A stretch of DNA of 64,000 nucleotides, from the NCBI GenBank assembly GCA_030158115.1, contig JAOATK010000005.1, positions 1 through 64,000 of the forward strand, read 5' to 3'. The position numbers were made by a program, and so were the translations under genes. Each line of letters begins with the position of its first letter. Position 1 is the stretch's first letter. Origin of the DNA: Legionella sp. (lineage in GTDB: Bacteria; Pseudomonadota; Gammaproteobacteria; Legionellales; Legionellaceae). Shown here piece by piece: positions 57,042 to 64,000 of this stretch. The notes under the pieces were generated by a model. That model did not search any database. It saw only the letters and a program-made list of their open reading frames with translations, and was not told the origin of the DNA.

Positions 57042-57097
57042 GTAGGATCTGTTACTATTCGAGATTTCGAATGATCAGCAGAACCTAAAAAAGATAT

Positions 57098-57182
57098 GCC
57101 GAAGTGGTGGAATTGGTAGACACGCCGTCTTGAGGGGGCGGTGGCGTAAGCCGTGCCGGTTCGAGTCCGGCCTTCGGCACCA
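57098..57182 (+). tRNA. leuU: tRNA-Leu (anticodon GAG)
   Basis: An 85-base cloverleaf with acceptor stem GCCGAAG/CTTCGGC, anticodon stem CCGTC/GGCGG with loop TTGAGGG (anticodon GAG at 57132-57134), a long variable arm, T-loop GTTCGAGTC, discriminator A and encoded CCA (57180-57182). The long arm fits leucine. It lies between secG and nuoA, as in other gammaproteobacteria. Confidence 0.97.
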
Positions 57183-57204
57183 TTTAATCGAGCAAGGTGA
57201 AATG

Positions 57205-57561
57205 ATGCTATCTCAATACTTACCCGTTCTCATTTTTATCGTTATTGGATTAGTTTTAGGCTTAGTGATGCTTGGGTCAGGCGCCTTACTCTCAAAGCAT
57301 AGTCCCAATGCCGCAAAAAATGCGCCATATGAATGTGGATTTGATGCGTTTGAAAGCTCGCACATCCCCTTTGATGTCCGATTTTATCTAGTTGCCATAT
57401 TATTCATTATTTTTGACTTGGAAACGGCCTTCTTCTTTCCTTGGGCTTTAGCCTTACGTAAAATAGGATGGTTTGGTTTTGCAGGTATGATGTTATTTTT
57501 GGGTTTGTTGGTTATTGGCTTTATCTATGAATGGAAACGTGGCGCTTTAGAGTGGGAATAG
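57205..57561 (+). CDS. nuoA: NADH-quinone oxidoreductase subunit A
   Basis: The 118-residue subunit of complex I has three membrane segments and the conserved [11 protein letters not shown] loop, then [21 protein letters not shown]. It belongs to the membrane arm near the quinone site. The ATG at 57205 has AAGG seven bases upstream, and the earlier ATG at 57202 is also possible. It opens the nuo operon just after the tRNA. Confidence 0.94.
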   Translation: MLSQYLPVLIFIVIGLVLGLVMLGSGALLSKHSPNAAKNAPYECGFDAFESSHIPFDVRFYLVAILFIIFDLETAFFFPWALALRKIGWFGFAGMMLFLGLLVIGFIYEWKRGALEWE

Positions 57562-57657
57562 TTGTAAGAGTGCGAATTGGATTTAACGAATCGTAACAGC
57601 ATGTTTTATTAGAGCATAAGTTGCGAATATTTTTATTTAACTGCTTAGAGGCTAGCG

Positions 57658-58134
57658 ATGGCGGTTGCGGAATTAGAAAAAAGTGGCTTTGTAACGACTT
57701 CAGTCGAGAAACTTGTTGGGTGGGCGCGTAGTGGTTCGATGTGGCCTATGACTTTTGGTTTAGCCTGTTGTGCGGTAGAAATGATGCATGTGGGCGCTGC
57801 CCGTTATGATTTAGACCGATTCGGTATTATTTTTCGTCCTAGTCCGCGTCAATCAGATGTGATGATTGTTGCTGGAACTCTATGTAATAAAATGGCCCCT
57901 GCTTTACGTAAAGTCTACGATCAGATGGCTGAGCCACGTTGGGTTATCTCTATGGGTTCTTGTGCCAACGGTGGTGGTTATTACCATTACTCTTATTCAG
58001 TAGTACGTGGATGTGATCGAATTGTTCCTGTGGATGTGTATGTACCAGGATGTCCACCAACAGCGGAAGCATTGCTGTATGGCATCATTCAATTACAGAA
58101 TAAAATCAAACGTAAAAATATATTAGAAGCGTAA
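57658..58134 (+). CDS. nuoB: NADH-quinone oxidoreductase subunit B
   Basis: The 158-residue iron-sulfur subunit holds the last cluster (N2) of the chain before quinone. The 4Fe-4S ligands are seen in [12 protein letters not shown] (two adjacent Cys), MGSCANGGG and YVPGCPPT. The gap of 96 bases to nuoA is the largest in the early part of the operon. Confidence 0.96.
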   Translation: MAVAELEKSGFVTTSVEKLVGWARSGSMWPMTFGLACCAVEMMHVGAARYDLDRFGIIFRPSPRQSDVMIVAGTLCNKMAPALRKVYDQMAEPRWVISMGSCANGGGYYHYSYSVVRGCDRIVPVDVYVPGCPPTAEALLYGIIQLQNKIKRKNILEA

Positions 58135-58156
58135 GATCATCAAAGGTGCAAATTAG

Positions 58157-58834
58157 ATGACAAAAAATGATTATTTGATTGAAAAATTACAAAATAAATT
58201 GGCAGATCACATTAGCAATCTGACTTTTGCTTACGATGAAGTCACTATTGAATGCGCTGCTGCGAATTTAAAGCCATTAATGTTGGAATTACGTGACGAA
58301 CCAGCATTCTTATTTGATGAGCTTATTGATCTTTGTGCAGTTGATTATTTACTTTATGGCGAATACGATTGGGAAACAGATTCTGCAACAGAAAATGGCT
58401 TCTCACGCGGTGTAGAGCGCCAAGAAGCAAAGGCTTACGCCCTAGAAAAACCTCGTTTTGCGGTTGTTTATCATTTATTATCAACTCAAAAAAACCATCG
58501 CTTACGGGTTAAGGTTTTTGTTGATGAACATCATTTAATTGTTCCTTCAGTCCATGAACTATGGAAAGGCGCTAATTGGTTTGAGCGTGAAGCCTATGAT
58601 TTATATGGCATTTTATTTGATGGGCACCCAGACTTAAGACGAATTCTTACTGACTACGGTTTTATTGGTCATCCATTTAGAAAAGATTTTCCTGTGAGTG
58701 GTCATGTTGAAATGCGTTTTGACGCGAAATTACAAAAAATAATTTATGAGCCTGTAGACATAGTGCCCAGAATTTTAGTCCCCAAAGTTATTCGTAATGA
58801 TAACCGATATGTTGCTAGTGAGAGTGGCGAATAA
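58157..58834 (+). CDS. nuoC: NADH-quinone oxidoreductase subunit C
   Basis: The 225-residue 30-kDa-type subunit shows the signature [20 protein letters not shown] followed by [11 protein letters not shown] and HPFRKDFP, all typical of NuoC. The protein sits in the peripheral arm. It overlaps nuoD by one base. NuoC and NuoD are separate here, unlike the fused NuoCD of E. coli. Confidence 0.95.
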   Translation: MTKNDYLIEKLQNKLADHISNLTFAYDEVTIECAAANLKPLMLELRDEPAFLFDELIDLCAVDYLLYGEYDWETDSATENGFSRGVERQEAKAYALEKPRFAVVYHLLSTQKNHRLRVKVFVDEHHLIVPSVHELWKGANWFEREAYDLYGILFDGHPDLRRILTDYGFIGHPFRKDFPVSGHVEMRFDAKLQKIIYEPVDIVPRILVPKVIRNDNRYVASESGE

Positions 58835-60087
58835 TGATTGAATTAAAAAATTATACTTTAAATTTTGGTCCCCAACATCCCGCAGCACATGGTGTTTTGC
58901 GTTTGGTTTTAGAGCTTGAAGGTGAGACAATTGTTCGAGCTGATCCTCATATCGGTTTATTGCACCGCGCTACAGAAAAGCTAGTTGAAACAAAGCCTTA
59001 TATTCACAGCATTGGCTACATGGACCGGCTAGATTATGTCTCCATGATGTGTAATGAACATGCTTATGTTCGCGCCATAGAAAAATTTTTGAATGTTGAT
59101 GTTCCTTTACGAGCACAATATATCCGCACCATGTTTGACGAAGTAACGCGAGTTCTAAACCACCTCCTGTGGTTGGGGGCTATTGCATTAGATATCGGAG
59201 CAATGACCGTATTTTTGTATTGCTTTAGAGAGCGCGAAGATTTATTTGACTGTTATGAAGCAGTCTCAGGTGCACGTATGCATGCCACCTATTACAGGCC
59301 TGGCGGAGTAGCTCGTGATTTACCTGATACAATGCCGCAATACAAAGCATCAAGATGGCACAGTGATCGCGAAGTCGAAAAGTTAAATGAGAATCGTAGT
59401 GGTAGTTTGCTTGATTTTCTTTGGGCTTTTACAGAACGTTTTCCAAAGTGTGTTGATGAATATGAAACATTGTTAACTGATAATCGAATTTGGAAACAAC
59501 GTACTGTAGATATAGGCGTTGTGTCACCAGAAAATGCCTTGCAGTGGGGCTTTACTGGACCTATGCTTCGAGGCTCAGGTATTGCCTGGGATTTACGAAA
59601 AAACCAAACTTATGCAGCCTATGATAAAGTCGATTTTGATGTTCCTGTTGGAAAAACAGGGGACTGTTATGATCGCTACTTAGTTCGTGTTGAAGAGTTA
59701 AGGCAATCTAATCGAATCATCAGACAATGTATTGAATGGTTAAGAAAAAATCCAGGACCGATTCGCGTTGATGATCACAAAATTACACCTCCGCGTCGTG
59801 TTGAAATGAAAGAAGACATGGAAGCTCTTATTCATCATTTTAAGCTATTTAGTGAGGGCTTTTGCTTACCAAGAGGGGAAGTGTACTCCGCTGTTGAAGC
59901 ACCTAAGGGTGAGTTTGGAATTTATATGGTATCTGATGGGGCAAATAAACCTTATCGTTTAAAAATTCGTGCCCCTGGATTTGCTCATTTATCCAGTTAT
60001 GATGACATGGTAAGAGGGCATATGCTTGCGGATGGCGTGGCCATTTTAGCAAGCCAGGACATAGTGTTTGGAGAAGTAGACCGCTAA
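58834..60087 (+). CDS. nuoD: NADH-quinone oxidoreductase subunit D
   Basis: The 417-residue 49-kDa-type subunit lines the quinone-binding site with NuoB. Signatures are [20 protein letters not shown] at the N terminus, [23 protein letters not shown], and [10 protein letters not shown] further on. The one-base overlap with nuoC suggests coupled translation. A palindromic element lies between it and nuoE. Confidence 0.96.
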   Translation: MIELKNYTLNFGPQHPAAHGVLRLVLELEGETIVRADPHIGLLHRATEKLVETKPYIHSIGYMDRLDYVSMMCNEHAYVRAIEKFLNVDVPLRAQYIRTMFDEVTRVLNHLLWLGAIALDIGAMTVFLYCFREREDLFDCYEAVSGARMHATYYRPGGVARDLPDTMPQYKASRWHSDREVEKLNENRSGSLLDFLWAFTERFPKCVDEYETLLTDNRIWKQRTVDIGVVSPENALQWGFTGPMLRGSGIAWDLRKNQTYAAYDKVDFDVPVGKTGDCYDRYLVRVEELRQSNRIIRQCIEWLRKNPGPIRVDDHKITPPRRVEMKEDMEALIHHFKLFSEGFCLPRGEVYSAVEAPKGEFGIYMVSDGANKPYRLKIRAPGFAHLSSYDDMVRGHMLADGVAILASQDIVFGEVDR

Positions 60088-60106
60088 TAAAATGCCTGGT
60101 CAAGAT

Positions 60107-60176
60107 GTAGGTTGGGTCGCGACCCAACATCGAAGCCATGATGAATTGAGTCTCGTTGCTGGTCATGCCCAACCTA
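60107..60176. repeat. palindromic element, GTAGGTTGGG type, inside the nuo operon
   Basis: GTAGGTTGGGTCGCGACCCA then AC opens it, and GGTCATGCCCAACCTAC closes it. The left arm is identical to that at 42470. It fills part of the 156-base gap between nuoD and nuoE, and so lies within a transcribed operon. Confidence 0.88.
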
Positions 60177-60243
60177 CAATTAATGACAATAAGGCTACGA
60201 CATCTCCGGGAACAGTGACTAATAATGAACTAAAGGTTTAGAA

Positions 60244-60747
60244 ATGTCTGAAAATTCGGCAAAAAAAATACATCAATTGGTGTCAGCAGAAAGAATGCAA
60301 GACATCGATCATTGGATAGCAAAATATCCAGCAGATGAAAGACAATCTGCTGTTATGAGTGCCTTGAGAATTGTACAAGAAGAACATGGCTATTTAACAA
60401 CAGAGTTAATGGATGCCATTGCAGCCTATCTTGATATGTCACCTATCGCTGTGTATGAAGTCGCTAGCTTTTATACAATGTATGAACACAAAGCGATAGG
60501 AAAGCATTTAGTGAATGTCTGCACTAATATCTCATGCCTATTGCGTGACTCTGCAGGCGTTGTTGATCATCTAGAAAATAAGCTAGGCATAAAATTAGGT
60601 GAAACCACCGATGATGGCCGCTTTACTTTACGAGCTGTTGAGTGCTTAGGTGCCTGTGTTAATGCACCAATGATGCAGGTAGACAAAGATTACCATGAAA
60701 ATCTAACTCCTGAATCTATAGATAACGTGTTGGAACAATACCAATAA
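60244..60747 (+). CDS. nuoE: NADH-quinone oxidoreductase subunit E
   Basis: The 167-residue 24-kDa-type subunit carries a 2Fe-2S cluster (N1a). The ligands are in VCTNISCLLRDS and ECLGACVNAP. It works next to NuoF in the NADH-oxidising tip. It is the first gene after the repeat. Confidence 0.95.
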   Translation: MSENSAKKIHQLVSAERMQDIDHWIAKYPADERQSAVMSALRIVQEEHGYLTTELMDAIAAYLDMSPIAVYEVASFYTMYEHKAIGKHLVNVCTNISCLLRDSAGVVDHLENKLGIKLGETTDDGRFTLRAVECLGACVNAPMMQVDKDYHENLTPESIDNVLEQYQ

Positions 60748-60765
60748 AAGATAGAGGTGCTTGCC

Positions 60766-62043
60766 GTGGTCGAATTAAATCAAGTTTGTTATCGAACAGT
60801 TCATTTGCCTGAGCCTTGGACTCTATCTGCCTATGAAAGTATTGGTGGATACAGTGCATGGAGAAAAATATTAAAAGAACAAACTTCCCCACAATTAATT
60901 ATTGATGAATTAAAAACCTCCGCTTTACGTGGCCGTGGTGGTGCAGGTTTCCCTACGGGGTTAAAGTGGAGTTTCATGAATCGAAACTCACCAGTACAAA
61001 AATACGTTGTCTGCAATTCAGATGAAGGTGAGCCTGGTACCTGTAAAGACCGTGAAATATTAACTTTAAATCCACACCAATTAATCGAAGGCATGGCTAT
61101 CGCAGGCTATGTTATGGGTGCCACCAAGGGTTATAACTATATTCGTGGCGAATTTTGGTTACCTTATGAGCGTACTGAAGCTGCACTGAAAGAAGCTTAT
61201 GCCGCAGGATTATTAGGTCAAAAGATACTGGGTACTGATGTTGATTTTGATTTATATAATCATCTTGGCGCAGGTGCTTATATTTGTGGTGAAGAGACAG
61301 CCTTACTTAATTCGTTAGAAGGTAAAAAAGGTCAGCCAAGATTTAAGCCCCCATTTCCTGCTAACTATGGTTTATACGGCAAGCCAACTACCATTAACAA
61401 TACAGAAACCTTCGCTTCAGTACCTCCTATCATGGAAAAAGGTGGCGAATGGTTCTTAAAGTTAGGCAAGCCAAATAATGGCGGAACGAAATGTTTTAGC
61501 GTAAGTGGTCATGTTAACAAACCAGGTAATTTTGAAATTCCACTAGGAACACCATTTAAAGATCTTCTTGATTTAGCCGGTGGCATGTTAGACGGCCGTA
61601 AAATTAAAGCCGTAATCCCTGGCGGTACTTCCATGCCAATTATTCCTGGTCATATTATGATGGGATTAGATATGGATTATGACAGCATCCAAAAAGCAGG
61701 CTCAGGGCTTGGTTCAGGTGCTGTGATTGTGATGGATGAAACAACCTGTATGGTCGATGCGCTATATCGAATTTCTGAGTTCTATATGGATGAATCCTGT
61801 GGTCAATGCACCCCTTGTCGTGAAGGAACAGGTTGGTTAGTTCGTCTTTTACACCGTATTAAATGTGGTCACGGTGAGCCTGGCGACATCGAAAAATTAG
61901 TCAATGTTGCAGATAATATCGAAGGACGCACTATTTGTGCATTAGGTGAAGCAGCGGCTTGGCCCGTGCAAAGCTTTGTGAAGCATTTCTACGATGAGTT
62001 TGATTATTTTATCAAGCATAAACGCTCAATCGTTGCAGCATAA
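60766..62043 (+). CDS. nuoF: NADH-quinone oxidoreductase subunit F
   Basis: The 425-residue 51-kDa-type subunit binds NADH and FMN and has a 4Fe-4S cluster (N3). The nucleotide loop is [15 protein letters not shown], the FMN region is [13 protein letters not shown], and the cluster ligands are [15 protein letters not shown]. The GTG at 60766 is chosen because AGAGG lies eight bases upstream; the GTG at 60757 overlaps that site. Confidence 0.94.
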   Translation: MVELNQVCYRTVHLPEPWTLSAYESIGGYSAWRKILKEQTSPQLIIDELKTSALRGRGGAGFPTGLKWSFMNRNSPVQKYVVCNSDEGEPGTCKDREILTLNPHQLIEGMAIAGYVMGATKGYNYIRGEFWLPYERTEAALKEAYAAGLLGQKILGTDVDFDLYNHLGAGAYICGEETALLNSLEGKKGQPRFKPPFPANYGLYGKPTTINNTETFASVPPIMEKGGEWFLKLGKPNNGGTKCFSVSGHVNKPGNFEIPLGTPFKDLLDLAGGMLDGRKIKAVIPGGTSMPIIPGHIMMGLDMDYDSIQKAGSGLGSGAVIVMDETTCMVDALYRISEFYMDESCGQCTPCREGTGWLVRLLHRIKCGHGEPGDIEKLVNVADNIEGRTICALGEAAAWPVQSFVKHFYDEFDYFIKHKRSIVAA

Positions 62044-62060
62044 TTGAAAAGGTTTTAACC

Positions 62061-64000
62061 ATGACAACTACTATTGAAATCGACGGTAAAACATTTGAAG
62101 CAGAAAACGGTAAAATGATTATCGAGGTGGCAGATGAAGCAGGTATTCATATCCCACGCTTTTGCTATCATAAAAAATTATCTGTGGCTGCTAATTGCCG
62201 CATGTGCCTAGTTGAGGTAGAAAATGGCCGTAAGCCAGTTCCTGCTTGTGCTACACCTATTACCAATGGGATGAAAGTATTCACTAAGTCAGAAGAAGCA
62301 CTTCACTCACAAAAAGTGGTAATGGAGTTTCTTCTTATTAATCACCCTCTAGACTGTCCTATCTGTGATCAGGGCGGCGAGTGTGAGCTTCAAGACGTCT
62401 CCATGGGGTTTGGTGAGGATGAGTCTCATTATTCTGAATCAAAACGCTCAGTATCCGATGATGATTTAGGTGCGCTTATTTCTACTGAAATGACACGATG
62501 TATTCATTGCACGCGTTGTGTTCGCTTTGGAGATGAAATAGCAGGATTAAGAGAGCTTGGAGGCATCGGTCGCGGTGAAGACATGCAAATTGGAACTTAC
62601 GTCCAGCACAGCATGAAATCAGAAGTTTCTGGAAATATTATTGATTTATGTCCTGTTGGTGCCTTAACTTCTAAGCCATACCGCTTTACTGCCAGAGCAT
62701 GGGAATTAGCGCAACACGATAGCGTTGCACCTCATGATTGCTTGGGGTCTAACGTCTATTTACACACCCGTAGAAACGAGCTTATGCGAGCTGTTCCTAA
62801 AGAACATGAGTCTATTAATGAAACATGGTTATCAGACCGAGACCGTTTTAGTTATTTAGGATTAAAAAGCAAAACCCGTGCAAGCAAGCCTCAAATTAAA
62901 CGCAATGGACAGTGGCAAGTAGTTGACTGGGAAACAGCGTTAAAATTTGCTGCTGATGGTTTAAGTCGTGTGATTAAACAACACGGTGCTGAGCAGGTTG
63001 CGGCCTTTGCTTCAAGTTCTTCTACTTTAGAAGAGTTCTATTTATTACAAAAATTAATGCGTGAAATTGGAGTGAATAACTTAGATCACCGATTGCATCA
63101 AACTGATTTTAAAGATCAGGACATGCAAGCCACCACACCAACCAGCTCACTTGCTTATGCAGAAATTGAAAATCAAAATGCCATTCTTTTAATTGGCTGT
63201 AATATTCACAGAGAAGTCCCTTTAGCAGGATTACGTGTTCGTAAGGCTTTTCGAAATAACGCAAAAATTTATGCAATTAATCCAGTTGATTTTGAATATC
63301 ATTTTGGTCTCGAAGAGCGTTTTGTTATTTCTCCGTTAGAAATGCCTATGCAACTAGCTAAGCTGGCTTTAGCATTAACCGATGATGTTCATGCATTGCC
63401 AGCAGAAGTACAAACCTTATTAATAGGTTTGAAAACAGATAAGGCAACGAAACAATTAGCCAAACAACTTAAAGTAGAAAATGCTTGTTTAGTTACTGGT
63501 GCAATTTGTGAAAATCATCCAGAAGCAGCTTTATTACGAACCTTGGTTCATCTAATCCAAAAATTAAGTGGCGCTAAGGTCCTGCGTTTAACCAATGGAG
63601 CTAATACTGCAGGGGCATGGATGGCTGGAATGGTTCCACATAGAACCACTGGTGGTAAAGTCATATCAACACCGGGTCTAGATGTTCAAGCGGCATTAAA
63701 TGCTAAATTAAAAGCTTATTTTTTAATGGGTGTAGAGCCTGGATTTGATTTTGCTAATCCAGCTGGTGCACGTCAATCCATGCTTGGTGCGGAATTTGTT
63801 GTTTTAATGTCGGCTTATTCACAAGAGTCCATGCGCGATTATGCAGATGTTATTTTACCTATGGCGCCATATGCGGAGACATCTGGTACGTACATTAATG
63901 TAGATAATACCTGGCAAACAGTAAAAGGCGCGATGACGCCCTTTAGTACAGCAAGACCTGCTTGGAAGATCTTAAGAGTGTTAGGCAATCTATTTCAATG
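62061..64000 (+). CDS. nuoG: NADH-quinone oxidoreductase subunit G (cut by the window end)
   Basis: The open frame starts at ATG 62061 (with AAAAGG upstream) and runs without a stop to the window end, 646 codons. The N-terminal 2Fe-2S ligands are seen in PRFCYHKK, ANCRMCLVEV and PACATP. Then come the His-Cys 4Fe-4S region (NHPLDCPICDQGGECELQD), a 4Fe-4S set in TRCIHCTRCVRF ending DLCPVGAL, and a molybdopterin-oxidoreductase-like domain. The full protein is expected to be somewhat longer, about 780 residues. Confidence 0.94.
   Translation, partial: MTTTIEIDGKTFEAENGKMIIEVADEAGIHIPRFCYHKKLSVAANCRMCLVEVENGRKPVPACATPITNGMKVFTKSEEALHSQKVVMEFLLINHPLDCPICDQGGECELQDVSMGFGEDESHYSESKRSVSDDDLGALISTEMTRCIHCTRCVRFGDEIAGLRELGGIGRGEDMQIGTYVQHSMKSEVSGNIIDLCPVGALTSKPYRFTARAWELAQHDSVAPHDCLGSNVYLHTRRNELMRAVPKEHESINETWLSDRDRFSYLGLKSKTRASKPQIKRNGQWQVVDWETALKFAADGLSRVIKQHGAEQVAAFASSSSTLEEFYLLQKLMREIGVNNLDHRLHQTDFKDQDMQATTPTSSLAYAEIENQNAILLIGCNIHREVPLAGLRVRKAFRNNAKIYAINPVDFEYHFGLEERFVISPLEMPMQLAKLALALTDDVHALPAEVQTLLIGLKTDKATKQLAKQLKVENACLVTGAICENHPEAALLRTLVHLIQKLSGAKVLRLTNGANTAGAWMAGMVPHRTTGGKVISTPGLDVQAALNAKLKAYFLMGVEPGFDFANPAGARQSMLGAEFVVLMSAYSQESMRDYADVILPMAPYAETSGTYINVDNTWQTVKGAMTPFSTARPAWKILRVLGNLFQ

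Noticed and set aside
17235..60176. CRISPR array formed by the dispersed repeats
   Set aside because: The copies are single, kilobases apart and palindromic over their full length; there are no regular spacers and no cas genes.

Overview
The window is a stretch of chromosome from a low-GC gammaproteobacterium, most likely Legionella or a close relative. The evidence is the conserved run rlmE-ftsH-folP-glmM-tpiA-secG-tRNA-Leu-nuoABCDEFG, a secreted M28 aminopeptidase of the LapA/LapB type, a VipD-like patatin protein, and several multi-membrane/coiled-coil proteins that resemble Dot/Icm effectors. Dispersed palindromic intergenic repeats occur throughout.

Region 1 (1-11661, all + strand) is a surface-glycan locus. 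A GtrB/GtrA-type pair and a methyltransferase come first. They are followed by rmlB, rmlA, wecD-like, wecE and a WzxE-like flippase, the set that makes dTDP-Fuc4NAc and exports a lipid-linked unit in enterobacterial common antigen. A GT2, an EpsG/Wzy-like polymerase candidate, a GT4 and a WbpV-like reductase complete it. rmlC and rmlD are absent, so the dTDP sugar made here is probably Fuc4NAc rather than rhamnose.

Region 2 (12056-22670) looks like a sulfation module. It has two tandem TPR-sulfotransferases, the first of which also carries an internal GT9-like glycosyltransferase domain. Facing them are a lipoprotein hydrolase, a repeat-rich autotransporter and a fused ATP sulfurylase/APS kinase that makes PAPS. 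Known Legionella need cysteine and do not reduce sulfate, so the PAPS is probably used for sulfonation, perhaps of a glycan or of the autotransporter.

Region 3 (22750-43800) mixes housekeeping and accessory genes: a large membrane protein with a His/Cys-rich loop next to a candidate Fur box, the M28 peptidase, a Bcr/CflA exporter, the prkA-yeaH-spoVR stress cluster, pepN, a 2H phosphoesterase, aroE, a patatin, a POT transporter, two TM/coiled-coil proteins of similar plan, a small lipoprotein and a beta-barrel protein.

Region 4 (43812-49049) is accessory. It holds a reverse-transcriptase remnant that has lost its catalytic palm, two small secreted proteins, a HepT-MntA toxin-antitoxin pair and a VipD-like phospholipase.

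Region 5 (49187-64000) is core: hda, pgsA-like, yhbY, rlmE, ftsH, folP, glmM, tpiA, secG, tRNA-Leu(GAG) and nuoA to nuoG, with nuoG cut by the window end.

A recurring feature is a family of short palindromic elements whose ends read GTAGCCTGG or GTAGGTTGGG. In five cases a gene ends inside such an element, and in four of these the stop codon is the TAG at the element end.
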